Source: Clostridium sp. K13 (GTDB lineage Bacteria > Bacillota > Clostridia > Clostridiales > Clostridiaceae). From it: a DNA stretch of 36,081 nucleotides. The DNA lies in NCBI RefSeq assembly GCF_019734195.1, contig NZ_JAASHM010000032.1, positions 1 to 36,081 on the forward strand. The letters are read 5' to 3'. The position numbers and the translations under genes were made by a program. Every line of letters starts with the position of its first letter. Within the stretch, counting starts at the first letter, position 1. Below the pieces are notes generated by a model. That model was not told where the DNA came from. It did not search any database and saw only the letters and a program-made list of their open reading frames with translations. This document shows, one piece after another, positions 22,931 through 31,983 of this stretch.

Positions 22931-24586
22931 ATGGTTTCGGAAATAAAATTATTAGAAGCAGAATGGACGTATAATGGTGAAGATTTAAATAATTATATGA
23001 AGCAACTGGCAATTAAGAATCCTAATATTACAGGTATAACATTAGACCTTAGTAATTCAAAGTTTAATACTCAAACAAGTTACTATAGTATTAAAATACC
23101 TAATAATATAGTGGAGTTTACTTTAATAGGAAAAAATACAGATAATACTATTAATTATATATATGCATCTCTTGTTGCTGAAGGTGGAGGAGAAACATAT
23201 TTTAATTGTAAGGTTATAAATTTAGGATTATCAGCAAATAATCCCGATAATGATACAAATGGAGTATTTATAGATATAGCAAGTGATATTTTACAGAATA
23301 AATCTACAGAGAAAGGAAACACGTTACAGTTTTCAGGTAATAATAGTATAGTAGCATCAAGAACAGGAAATTATCCAGAAGCGAAAATTAATGCTGCAAT
23401 TCATATTGGAGAAGGACAAAGATTATCTATTTACTTTGAAGATGACAATACTAAGCTTGAGTGTATAGGATTTGTAAGTAATTATGATTCAGCGGCAGGA
23501 ATTGGAGGAAATTCTAATGAGTCTGCTGGAAATATAATTATGTATACTGCTGGAACTATTAATATAAGTGGTGGATATAGAGGCGCAGGAATAGGTGGAG
23601 GAAGCAATGGTTCTGGTGGGAAAATACAAATAAATGGAATAGGAATAGTTACGGTAACAGGTGGAATTAATGCAGCAGGAATAGGTGGAGGATTTTATGG
23701 AGCATCAGGAAATATAACCATAAATACTTTTGCAAATATGCAAGTAATAGGTGGAAATGGAGCAGCAGGAATAGGTAGTGGATATAATGGGGCTGTAGAA
23801 AGTATAGTTATAGATGCTATGAATATTTTAGATGTACAAGGTGGAGATGGAGGAGCAGGAATAGGTAGTGGAAGTGAAGGTTCGCCAGGATTTATAAAAA
23901 TAAATGTAGGATGGCAGTTAATAGCAACAGGAGGAATAAATGCATCAGGAATAGGCGGTGGATTTAATGTTTCAGGAGGATATATAACAGTAAGTGGAAC
24001 AGGAGAACTCATGGCTACTGGAGGAATAAATGGAGCCGGAATAGGTGGAGGAATAAATGGTGCAGTTGGAACAATAGAAATAACTGGAGAACTTGATGTA
24101 GGAGTAAAGGGAGGACTAAATACATCAGCAATAGGTGCAGGTTATAAAGGTGGGGTAGGAGAAATAAAGTTAATAGGTTCTGGAGAGATTAGTTGTACTA
24201 GAGGTGAAATATCAGTAGATGATATTGGTAGCGGTAGTACACAAATTATAAGTAAAGATAGAATAATAATATATCCTGTAGTTATATTAACACCAGGTGT
24301 AGCTAAACCATTGGTAAAGAAAGTTCAATTCAAGAAAGAAGATGGAACAACTTATATAGGTAAATTTATAGTAAGGTTAAAAGGGGAAGATGAATTCAGA
24401 CAATTTATATCAGCTACAGATAAATTAGGGTATTCATGGATATATGCTGATAATGCAATATCTTATATTAGTACACCAGATGGAAATTTTATTGCAAGAA
24501 ATGTAGATTTAGCAAATATAGGTGATGATATAATATTATATTCAAATATTAAATTCAGAGGAATAAATATATTTGGAAAAGTATAA
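22931..24586 (+). CDS. Leaderless glycine-rich repeat protein (predicted beta-solenoid)
   Basis: 551 residues with no signal peptide, membrane helix or LPXTG. The N-terminal part (1 to about 185) is beta-rich, including ITGITLDLSNSKFNT. Residues about 188-425 hold eight repeats of 29-30 residues, each opening with GAGIGGG or a near form and continuing with a short beta strand and a turn ending GG-N. A partial ninth (DIGSGS) follows. The end (about 440-551) is a separate domain: KVQFKKEDGTTYIGKFIVRL through to INIFGKV. Such AGIGGG arrays usually belong to large surface proteins and predict a stacked beta-helix. The missing export signal is odd; assembly from the mother cell onto a spore is one way round this. 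AAAGGGAG precedes the ATG. Confidence 0.75.
   Translation: MVSEIKLLEAEWTYNGEDLNNYMKQLAIKNPNITGITLDLSNSKFNTQTSYYSIKIPNNIVEFTLIGKNTDNTINYIYASLVAEGGGETYFNCKVINLGLSANNPDNDTNGVFIDIASDILQNKSTEKGNTLQFSGNNSIVASRTGNYPEAKINAAIHIGEGQRLSIYFEDDNTKLECIGFVSNYDSAAGIGGNSNESAGNIIMYTAGTINISGGYRGAGIGGGSNGSGGKIQINGIGIVTVTGGINAAGIGGGFYGASGNITINTFANMQVIGGNGAAGIGSGYNGAVESIVIDAMNILDVQGGDGGAGIGSGSEGSPGFIKINVGWQLIATGGINASGIGGGFNVSGGYITVSGTGELMATGGINGAGIGGGINGAVGTIEITGELDVGVKGGLNTSAIGAGYKGGVGEIKLIGSGEISCTRGEISVDDIGSGSTQIISKDRIIIYPVVILTPGVAKPLVKKVQFKKEDGTTYIGKFIVRLKGEDEFRQFISATDKLGYSWIYADNAISYISTPDGNFIARNVDLANIGDDIILYSNIKFRGINIFGKV
23492..24208 (+). repeat. Eight in-frame 90-bp repeats within the beta-solenoid gene
   Basis: Units start at 23492, 23582, 23672, 23762, 23852, 23942, 24032 (87 bp) and 24119, with a partial ninth from 24209. 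Each opens with a form of GCAGGAATAGGTGGAGG. The tail of each unit is divergent in sequence, so the repeats are old. Confidence 0.85.
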
Positions 24587-24592
24587 AGATAT

Positions 24593-24640
24593 AAAAGTAT
24601 AAAACAGATACTGAAAAGTAAGTATCTGTTTTATACTTTT
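24593..24640. terminator. Bidirectional terminator with a 20-bp perfect stem
   Basis: 24593-24612 and 24621-24640 are exact reverse complements with an 8-nt loop; the arm ends are A4 and T4. It serves both convergent repeat/surface-protein genes. Confidence 0.92.
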
Positions 24641-24648
24641 AGCATTAA

Positions 24649-25926
24649 TTATATATTATGCTTTTTATGATGTTTTTTCTTACAACAGCAGTACCAATAA
24701 TACCATAAGCTACAGTGACTAATTACATGATAATGCGGATTAGGGCGTACAATTGGTGTTGGCTTTGGATTTGCAGGAGATATTGGTTTGGTTTTTGGAA
24801 TTCCATCAAAATCTGGAGTTGAAATTACAGTAACTTTGTTAGATAAGGCTACTTTATTTTCATTAGAATTAGTATTTAATACAGCGATGCTGCATTCATT
24901 AAAAAATTTATCAGGAAGTAATAATCGATTTGTAACCTTAACGTATAACCTTATAGTTACATCTGCACCTTCAGTTACATTATCTATAGGAATAATTATA
25001 TTAGTAGTATTATTAACTATTTGTGTTTTAAAAGTTACATTAGTAGTTACTCCACCCATAGTTTGAGTAACTGTAGTGGATTCTAGGTTAGCAGATAATC
25101 CAGGGTGTAAGGAGTCACTTATTCTATATTCAGTATATCCAACTGTTGAGGTTAAAGCTGTAAACTTGAAGTCAAAGAAAAATTCATAATTATTTCTTTT
25201 TATTATTATTTGATCTAGAGGGCTTTTTTCGATACTAATACCTTGTTCTTGTATCATTACTCCTATTGCAACAGCTTGTCTTTGATGGGGAGAAATCATA
25301 GTTATTTGACAATTACCTGTAGCTTGACATAAAAAAATTGGAGCATAATTATAGCCCTCTTTAACGGGAAGTTCTTGCACAGTATTTGAACCTAATCCTA
25401 TTAATTCTAATTCACCAGGATATATCCAAGGGGGTGTTGGGTCTGCTTTTACAGTATCATATAAACTCCATACACCGTTTGATGTTACAAAGGTATTACT
25501 TTCTGCACCATATGGAAAAAGATTAGTTTGTTCAGCATCTGCTGCCACAAATGAATAATTAGTTATAGTATTTCCATCAGAATCTGTAATATAAATATCT
25601 TCAAGGTCAACTCGCCATACATTAAGACCATTATAACTATAGTTATAGGGATAAAAAACAGGATAACCTTGAATACCTTGATAATCAATACGACCTAAAT
25701 CACCATATTCTGTAGGTAAGCTATTAGATACTAAGTTCATGTTGCCAACACCCTTTATTGTCATGTGGAAGGTATAGCCCGTATTTCCTAGTGTATTTGT
25801 AAGTTGATAAGTTTCACCAGGTTTTATTGTTAAGTTTTCTCCTAAGTTAATCCAATAAATGTATGGTACACCTTTACCGGGACTACCATCTGCTGCTTTA
25901 TATGCAGTTTCATTAATAGTGCTCAT
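24649..25926 (-). CDS. Leaderless surface-type protein: CshA/DUF11-like domains and Cys/His/Lys tail
   Basis: 425 residues from the ATG at 25926, which has an AGAGGTG ribosome binding site; an upstream in-frame GTG (25935) overlaps it. Residues about 20-225 form a beta domain with NVWRVDLEDIYITDSDGNTI and FVAADAEQTN, resembling the CshA NR2 adhesin domain. Residues about 228-370 resemble DUF11/isopeptide fimbrial domains (KSPLDQIIIKRNNYEFFFDF). Then comes a proline-rich linker (371-397) and a 28-residue tail with Cys405, Cys413-415 and a KKKHHKKH stretch. No signal peptide or anchor. The tail could cross-link or bind metal. Four of eight arginines use CGN codons, unlike most neighbours. Domain names are recalled patterns. 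Confidence 0.7.
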   Translation of the reverse strand: MSTINETAYKAADGSPGKGVPYIYWINLGENLTIKPGETYQLTNTLGNTGYTFHMTIKGVGNMNLVSNSLPTEYGDLGRIDYQGIQGYPVFYPYNYSYNGLNVWRVDLEDIYITDSDGNTITNYSFVAADAEQTNLFPYGAESNTFVTSNGVWSLYDTVKADPTPPWIYPGELELIGLGSNTVQELPVKEGYNYAPIFLCQATGNCQITMISPHQRQAVAIGVMIQEQGISIEKSPLDQIIIKRNNYEFFFDFKFTALTSTVGYTEYRISDSLHPGLSANLESTTVTQTMGGVTTNVTFKTQIVNNTTNIIIPIDNVTEGADVTIRLYVKVTNRLLLPDKFFNECSIAVLNTNSNENKVALSNKVTVISTPDFDGIPKTKPISPANPKPTPIVRPNPHYHVISHCSLWYYWYCCCKKKHHKKHNI

Positions 25927-26081
25927 TAATTTCACCTCTTTAGTAATAATACTATATTATATTCAGTGAACCATTAAAATGTTATGTATATTATACATAT
26001 ATAATTTTTTATAGTATAAAGTGAATATATTGATAAAGTATGTAAGTTTTAAAGAGGTATTAAGCTGTTATATGATTTGAC

Positions 26082-26924
26082 TTATTTATTTTTACGAACT
26101 TCTCTTGGAGTACAGTTAAACTTTTCTTTAAATATTTTATAAAATAATTTATAGTTGCTAAAACCATGTCTTTCCATAATATTAGATATAGAATCTTTAG
26201 TATTAAGTAAGTCCATATAAATGTGAGAAAGTCTAATTTCATTTAAATAATCTAAATAGGTTTGTCCCATAAATTGTTTAAATTTTCTACAAAAGTATTC
26301 CGGTTGAAGATGAGCTACATCAGCTACTTCTTTAATAGAAATATGTTTATTATAATTTTGCCTAGTGAAATCTAGTACTGGTTCTAAATTAGAAAGAGAT
26401 ACATTAGAATGATTTAATTTATCATTAGTTATTGTAATTCTAAAATTATTATATAACAAAAAAAGAAACTCAAATAAAAGACTGGCAAATCTTAAGTGTC
26501 CAACTTCGCAAGGATACGTTTTCAAATCTTTCATGCTTTTCAAAATCTCTTTTATTTTATTTAAATTTTCATTATTACTACCATCGTTAGAATTAATACT
26601 TAAGTCAAAATAGTGATTTTTATAATTAGGTATATAACGTTTTAATAATCCAGAGGGTATTTGTAATAAAATTGACGTATTTCCATCAATACAGCGAGTT
26701 GAATGAACATTTCCTGAATTAATTAATATACAATCATCTTTTTTTAATGCATAAGAGTATTTCCCAATATCAACTTGTAAGTTACCAGATGTTATGTATA
26801 GGATTTCGATTGAGTTATGCCAATGCCTAGGAGTATAACTACCAGTATCATTAAATAGCTTAAGAACTGCATCTAAGTTTTCTGCAGGTTGTATTATCTC
26901 ATGTGTAATGTTTTCTTTATTCAA
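26082..26924 (-). CDS. AraC family transcriptional regulator
   Basis: About 280 residues with a cupin sensing domain (PRHWHNSIEILYITSGNLQVD, around residues 30-55) and a C-terminal double helix-turn-helix (from about 175): NKHISIKEVADVAHLQPEYF and ISNIMERHGFSNYKLFYKIF, ending CTPREVRK. Sugar-binding AraC/XylS-type activators look like this. The frame extends to a GTG at 26933, but that codon touches AAAGGGG, which is well spaced only for the TTG at 26924, so I chose the latter. It is divergent from the glycosidase operon at 27172 and is its most likely regulator. Confidence 0.87.
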   Translation of the reverse strand: MNKENITHEIIQPAENLDAVLKLFNDTGSYTPRHWHNSIEILYITSGNLQVDIGKYSYALKKDDCILINSGNVHSTRCIDGNTSILLQIPSGLLKRYIPNYKNHYFDLSINSNDGSNNENLNKIKEILKSMKDLKTYPCEVGHLRFASLLFEFLFLLYNNFRITITNDKLNHSNVSLSNLEPVLDFTRQNYNKHISIKEVADVAHLQPEYFCRKFKQFMGQTYLDYLNEIRLSHIYMDLLNTKDSISNIMERHGFSNYKLFYKIFKEKFNCTPREVRKNK

Positions 26925-26957
26925 AATTCTCACCCCTTTAAGATTAGTATAAAATAT

Positions 26958-27049
26958 ATTTACTTGTAAATCAATTCAAAAAAAGATAATATTGACCTAT
27001 AAAATAGATAATAAAGATACTTAATTAAGCAAATGTAATTGTATACAAT
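26958..27049. promoter_or_regulatory. Palindromes and promoter between araC-type gene and GH5 operon
   Basis: ATTTAC-TT-GTAAAT (26958-26971) sits close to the regulator's start. ATTGTATACAAT (27038-27049) is a perfect 12-bp palindrome that contains a -10 box, TACAAT (27044-27049), paired with TTAATT (27021-27026) at 17 bp. This could be the operon promoter, about 120 bp before GH5. No catabolite-response element (cre) was found. Confidence 0.45.
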
Positions 27050-27171
27050 AATAACAGATGAAGGATTTATAAGACTTAACAAGGAACTTGAAATTGCATA
27101 TATGAAATTTTGAGGATTCTCGTAAACACAAAATAGTCTTATTTTAAATAGTGAAAGAAGAGGTAATAAGT

Positions 27172-28338
27172 ATGTATGTAAAAGGTGTAAACTTAGGAAA
27201 TTGGTTAGTATTAGAAAAATGGATGAGTCCAACATTATTTTATGGAACAGATGCAGAGGATGAGTATTATCTACCAAGAAGACTACCAAGAGATGTTTAT
27301 GAATCTCGTATTAAGGTTCATCGTAGTGAATATATAACAGAAAGAGATTTTGCAACTATAAAATCATTTGGTTTAAATTCAGTACGTATACCTGTACCAT
27401 ATTTTATTTTTGGTGATTGTGAACCTTTCATAGGATGTGTAGAAGAATTAGATAAAGCATTTAACTGGGCTGAAAAATATGAATTAAGTATTTTAATTGA
27501 CCTTCATACTGTACCAGGAAGTCAAAATGGATTTGATAATGGTGGAATTTCAGGTGTTTGCAAGTGGGCACAAGATCCTGAAAATGTTGAATTTGCTTTA
27601 AGTGTATTAGAAAGATTGTCAGAGAGATATGGAACAAGAAAAAGCCTTTGGGGAATTCAAATATTAAATGAGCCTGTTACAGAAAATATGTGGGATGTAT
27701 TTGATGTACAAAGTAGGTACAAACCTGTAGAACCAGAATTAGCAGAAGGAAGTGGACCTATTTCCTTAGAATTTTTACGTGAGTTTTACGTTGATGCATA
27801 TAGAGTACTACGTAAGCATATGCCAGAAGATAAAGCAGTTGTTTTCCACGATGCCTTTGAATTAAAATCATGGAAAGATTTTATGAGAGATGATGAATTT
27901 AAAAATGTAGTTTTAGATACACATCAATACTTAATGGTAGCAGAAGCTTTCGGATGTGAAAAAAGTACTGAAGCTTATGTAAACTATATCAAAGAAAATT
28001 TTGAAAAAGATGTAGCTGAAATGCAAGAATATTTCCATGTTATTTGTGGAGAATGGAGTTTATTTAATTCTTATGGAACTGGAATAGATACTAAGGGTGG
28101 ACAATCTCCTCTAAGTGGCGTAGTAGCAAATGAAGAGACATTATCAGTTGAAGAAAAGAAAGAATTATATTCTTCTGTAGCAGAAGCTCAACTTAATGCT
28201 TGGAAAAAGGGTAGTGGATATTATTATTGGAATTATAAATTATTACTAGATACAGTCAATGAGCCAGGATGGATTGGATGGGATAGCTGGGATTTAGGAA
28301 AGTGCGTAGCACAAGGTTGGTTTCCAATTGAAAAATAA
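27172..28338 (+). CDS. Glycoside hydrolase family 5, cytoplasmic
   Basis: 388 residues from the ATG at 27172; a GTG at 27151 is in frame but lies before the AGAGG ribosome binding site. It starts YVKGVNLGNWLVLEKWMSP, the opening seen in exo-beta-1,3-glucanase-like GH5 proteins. Other family marks are VRIPVPYF, LIDLHTVPGSQNG, the acid/base E167 (QILNEP) and the nucleophile E294 (CGEWS). Length and lack of signal peptide point to an intracellular enzyme cutting imported beta-glucoside oligosaccharides. Exact specificity is not inferable. It is the first gene of the operon GH5, sugar symporter, and possibly GH42 and GH43. Arginine codon CGT is used for about a third of the arginines. Confidence 0.88.
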   Translation: MYVKGVNLGNWLVLEKWMSPTLFYGTDAEDEYYLPRRLPRDVYESRIKVHRSEYITERDFATIKSFGLNSVRIPVPYFIFGDCEPFIGCVEELDKAFNWAEKYELSILIDLHTVPGSQNGFDNGGISGVCKWAQDPENVEFALSVLERLSERYGTRKSLWGIQILNEPVTENMWDVFDVQSRYKPVEPELAEGSGPISLEFLREFYVDAYRVLRKHMPEDKAVVFHDAFELKSWKDFMRDDEFKNVVLDTHQYLMVAEAFGCEKSTEAYVNYIKENFEKDVAEMQEYFHVICGEWSLFNSYGTGIDTKGGQSPLSGVVANEETLSVEEKKELYSSVAEAQLNAWKKGSGYYYWNYKLLLDTVNEPGWIGWDSWDLGKCVAQGWFPIEK

Positions 28339-28367
28339 TTAATATTTGAGGGTGAGAGGTTATAATT

Positions 28368-29786
28368 ATGGAAGCAAAATTAAAGGTCAATGTAAACGAA
28401 AAAATGAATCCAAATGCAAAACTTTCTTTTAAAGAACGTTTAGGCTATGGTATAGGAGATTATTCAGGAAATTTAATATATTCATCAATAAGTGCATTTT
28501 TATTACTTTATTATACAAACGTTGTCAATGCAGATGCAGCAATGGCAGCATCAATAATTGCAATATCAAAAATATTTGATGGTATTTCAGATCTTATAAT
28601 GGGTAGAATTGTTGATAAGACTAAATCTAAATATGGTAAAGCAAGACCATGGATATTACGTTTATGTGTTCCATTTGCAGTATCAGCAGTGCTTATGTTC
28701 TCAGTACCAGAAAGTTTAAGCGGAAAATATATGTTTATTTATATGTTTTTAACTTATAACTTAGTTTCAACAGTATTCTTTACTGGTATTAACGTTCCAT
28801 ATGCTGCTATGAATGGGCTTATGACAACTAATCAATATGAACGTGGATTATTAGGAAACTTCCGTATGTTACTAGCTACTGCTGGAACAATGACAGTAAA
28901 TACATTTGTATTAAAAATGGTTGTTGCTTTAGGTAATGGAGATCAATACAATCGTGCTGGTTGGACTAAAGCTTTCGTAGTAATAGGAATTGCAACAGTT
29001 GTATTAAATTTATTTATGTTTGCTACTTGTAAAGAAAGAGTTGTAGAAGAGTCATCATCTAATAGTGATAAAAAAGAAGAAGTGTCATTTATAAAATCTT
29101 TAAAAGGTCTTTTTACAAATAAATATTGGTTATTAATGGTTGGAGTACTTTTTGTAATGTACTTTATGATGTCTTGTTTCTTTGGATCAGCTGCATATTA
29201 TGCACAATATGTTATAGGAGATATAAATAAATTTGCACCTATATCAAATGCATTATCAATGGCGCAAATTGCTACAATGTTCTGTACACCATTTATTATG
29301 AAGAAAATAGGAAAAAGAAACACAATGCTAATTGGTACTGGTGTTGCAACTATAGGATTTGTATTCACTGGAGTTGCTGGAGCTAGTGTAAGCCTTCAAG
29401 TTGTTGCTTCTGTAATAAAGGGAATGGGATTTGGATGTTCTGCTGCAGTTATGTTTGGTCTTTTACAAGATGCTATTACTTATGGACAATGGAAAAATGG
29501 CTTTGGAAGTTCAGGTATGGGAAATGCTGCATCTTCTTTCTGTATGAAAGTTGGTTCAGGTATTGGAACAGCTGCTTTAGGTTGGATTTTAGCTGCTGGA
29601 AAATTTGATGCTACTTTAGCAATTCAAAGTTCTTCAGCTATGAATGCTATTGGAATGTCATTTATATGGATCCCAGCTATTACTATGGGTATTGGAGTAG
29701 TTTGTATGTGTTTCTATGATTTAGATAAGAAATATGACAAAATAATTGCTGACTTAGAAGCTGGAAGATACATGAATAGTAAATAG
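28368..29786 (+). CDS. GPH (MelB-like) family sugar:cation symporter
   Basis: 472 residues with about 12 membrane helices. The N-terminal signature ERLGYGIGDYSGNLIYSSIS and the loop after helix 2-3, GRIVDKTKSKYGKARPWILR, are classic for the glycoside-pentoside-hexuronide family, as is YDLDKKYDKI near the C-terminus. It would import oligosaccharides with Na+ or H+. It starts 29 bp after GH5 (ribosome binding site GAGGGTGAGAGG), so the two are co-transcribed. Half of its few arginines are CGT, unlike most genes here. A terminator follows. Confidence 0.92.
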   Translation: MEAKLKVNVNEKMNPNAKLSFKERLGYGIGDYSGNLIYSSISAFLLLYYTNVVNADAAMAASIIAISKIFDGISDLIMGRIVDKTKSKYGKARPWILRLCVPFAVSAVLMFSVPESLSGKYMFIYMFLTYNLVSTVFFTGINVPYAAMNGLMTTNQYERGLLGNFRMLLATAGTMTVNTFVLKMVVALGNGDQYNRAGWTKAFVVIGIATVVLNLFMFATCKERVVEESSSNSDKKEEVSFIKSLKGLFTNKYWLLMVGVLFVMYFMMSCFFGSAAYYAQYVIGDINKFAPISNALSMAQIATMFCTPFIMKKIGKRNTMLIGTGVATIGFVFTGVAGASVSLQVVASVIKGMGFGCSAAVMFGLLQDAITYGQWKNGFGSSGMGNAASSFCMKVGSGIGTAALGWILAAGKFDATLAIQSSSAMNAIGMSFIWIPAITMGIGVVCMCFYDLDKKYDKIIADLEAGRYMNSK

Positions 29787-29793
29787 TTATTAT

Positions 29794-29835
29794 AAAGAGA
29801 CTGTACAATTATTATTTAATACAGTCTCTTTATTT
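29794..29835 (+). terminator. Terminator after the sugar symporter gene
   Basis: Stem AAAGAGACTGTA (29794-29805) with TACAGTCTCTTT (29820-29831), then a short T-rich stretch. It might be leaky and let transcription reach GH42 and GH43. Confidence 0.75.
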
Positions 29836-29861
29836 AAATTAGGATGAGATGGGGAGAAAAT

Positions 29862-31865
29862 ATGAATTCAGAGATTTTATTTGGAAGTGCATATTATTTA
29901 GAGTATATGCCTTATGAGAGATTAAAAGAAGATATTAAAATGATGAAAGATGCGGGGATGAATGTAGTTCGTATTGCAGAATCAACATGGAGCACTTTAG
30001 AACCTAGTAATGGAAAGTTTGATTTTACATATATAGATAGAGTTTTAGAGTTAGTAGAAAAGGAAGGAATGAAAGCAATAATAGGTACACCAACTTATGC
30101 TATTCCTTCATGGCTTTCAAATGAAGATTCAGACATTATGGTTACAACTAAACAAGGACAAGCTAAATATGGTCATAGACAAATAATGAATATTGCCAAT
30201 AATACATTTAGATTTTATGCAGAACGTGTAATTAGAAAATTAATTGAGCACACTGTAAATACAAATTGTGTTATAGGCTTCCAAATAGATAATGAAACTA
30301 AGCATTATGGAACAGCTAATGAGTATGTTCAAAAAATGTTTAAAGAATATTTGATAGAAAAATTTAAAACAACAGAAAACTTTAATAAAACTTTTGGATT
30401 AGCTTATTGGAGTAATTCTATTAGTAATTGGGATGACTTACCTGATATAAGGGGATGTATTAATGGAGGACTTGCTAGTGAGTTTGAGAAATTCCAAAGA
30501 ACTTTAGCAACACAATACTTAATGTGGCAATCAGAAATTATAAAAGAATATAAAAGAAATAATCAATTTATAACTCATAATTTTGATTTCCAATGGAAGA
30601 AATTTGGAGCTGATATTGCACAAGATGGATATTCTTATGGTGTACAACCAGATATAAATCATAAGGAAGCATCAGAGGCTGTAACCATTGCAGGAACAGA
30701 TATATATCATCCAACACAAGATGATTTAACAGGAGCAGAAATAGCTTTTGGTGGAGATGAAATAAGAACATTAAAAAATGATAATTATCTTGTACTTGAA
30801 TGTCAGGCACAAGCTTTTAAATATTGGACTCCATACCCAGGACAACTTAGATTACATGCATATAGTCATTTAGCTAGTGGAGCTAACGGGATGATGTATT
30901 GGAATTGGCATTCTATTCATAATGGCTATGAGACTTACTGGAAGGGATTATTAAGTCATGATTTAGAAAGTAATCCTACTTATGAAGAGGCATGTACATT
31001 AGGAAAAGAATTAAAAGTGTTTGGAAAGAATTTAGTAAATTTAAAGAAGAAAAATAAAGTGGCACTTGTTATTGATAATGAGTCATTAACAGCATTTAAA
31101 TGGTTTCCAATAGATAGAGACTTAAGCTATAACGATGTAGTTAGATGGATGTATGATTCTTTATATGAAATGAATATAGAATGTGACATTGTATTTGCTA
31201 AAGATTTAGATGTTGATAAATATAAAGTAATAATAACTCCGGCTCTTTACAGTACAAGTGAAGAAGTTCTTTATAAATTAAAATCATTTGTAGAACAAGG
31301 AGGAGTACTAGTAAGTTCATTTAAATCATTTGTAGCTGATGAACATTTAAGTGTTTATCATCATAAACAACCTCATATATTACATGAATGTTTTGGAATT
31401 AGCTATAATCAGTTTACTGAACCTGGAAAAACAACTATAGATGGTAGGAAAATAGAGTACTGGGCTGAATTATTAAAGTTAGAAGGTGCAGAAAGCTTAT
31501 ACAACTATGAACATAAATACTGGGGTAAATATTCAGGTATAACTAGAAATGGCTTTGGAAAAGGATATGCATATTATATTGGATGTTATACAGAAAAGGA
31601 TTTACTAAAGGAAATTTATAAAAAGGCTATGGAGGATGCGAAGTTAATAGATGAAATACCAGAAGTATCTTGGCCTATAATAATCAAAAATGGATACAAT
31701 TCTTTAGGTAAAAATCTTCATTATATATTACATTATAGTGAAGAAAATAATAAATTAAAGTGTCCTTATGATAATGTTAAAGATATTTTTACTGGAAAGG
31801 TTTATAAAAAGGATGATGTTATATCATTAAGAGATTGGGATGTAATAATCTTAGAAGGGCAGTAA
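29862..31865 (+). CDS. Glycoside hydrolase family 42 beta-galactosidase
   Basis: 667 residues from the ATG at 29862; an earlier in-frame ATG (29844) lies before the GGGGAG ribosome binding site. GH42 is clear: GMNVVRIAESTWSTLEPSNG, acid/base E145 in IGFQIDNETKHYG, and nucleophile E313 in NYLVLECQAQAFKYWTPYPG. A trimerisation domain (about 395-600, with VALVIDNESLTAFKWF) and a small beta C-terminus follow, the usual layout. It cleaves terminal beta-galactose (or arabinose in some members). No signal peptide, so cytoplasmic. It starts 75 bp after the symporter and its terminator. Confidence 0.92.
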   Translation: MNSEILFGSAYYLEYMPYERLKEDIKMMKDAGMNVVRIAESTWSTLEPSNGKFDFTYIDRVLELVEKEGMKAIIGTPTYAIPSWLSNEDSDIMVTTKQGQAKYGHRQIMNIANNTFRFYAERVIRKLIEHTVNTNCVIGFQIDNETKHYGTANEYVQKMFKEYLIEKFKTTENFNKTFGLAYWSNSISNWDDLPDIRGCINGGLASEFEKFQRTLATQYLMWQSEIIKEYKRNNQFITHNFDFQWKKFGADIAQDGYSYGVQPDINHKEASEAVTIAGTDIYHPTQDDLTGAEIAFGGDEIRTLKNDNYLVLECQAQAFKYWTPYPGQLRLHAYSHLASGANGMMYWNWHSIHNGYETYWKGLLSHDLESNPTYEEACTLGKELKVFGKNLVNLKKKNKVALVIDNESLTAFKWFPIDRDLSYNDVVRWMYDSLYEMNIECDIVFAKDLDVDKYKVIITPALYSTSEEVLYKLKSFVEQGGVLVSSFKSFVADEHLSVYHHKQPHILHECFGISYNQFTEPGKTTIDGRKIEYWAELLKLEGAESLYNYEHKYWGKYSGITRNGFGKGYAYYIGCYTEKDLLKEIYKKAMEDAKLIDEIPEVSWPIIIKNGYNSLGKNLHYILHYSEENNKLKCPYDNVKDIFTGKVYKKDDVISLRDWDVIILEGQ

Positions 31866-31908
31866 TTAAGAGATTAAAATATAGTTTAGATAATGGGGAG
31901 TATATAAA

Positions 31909-31947
31909 ATGATATACAACCTAATAGTAGATAAATATAGACATTAA
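31909..31947 (+). other. Possible 12-codon leader frame between GH42 and GH43
   Basis: An ATG at 31909 follows GGGGAG at about 31895-31900 and reads MIYNLIVDKYRH before TAA. The spacing is good, but nothing more supports a function. It might be a leader peptide or a decayed start of GH43. Confidence 0.25.
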
Positions 31948-31983
31948 AAAATAATATGATATGAATTAAGGGGAGAGTATATT

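Noticed and set aside
23695..24012. Minus-strand open frame opposite the 90-bp repeats
   Set aside because: Shadow of the repeats: the proline-rich reading is the complement of glycine codons, and no start signals are present.
23492..24208. CRISPR or phage-type repeat array
   Set aside because: The 90-bp units are in frame, directly adjoining with no spacers, and encode a regular protein repeat.
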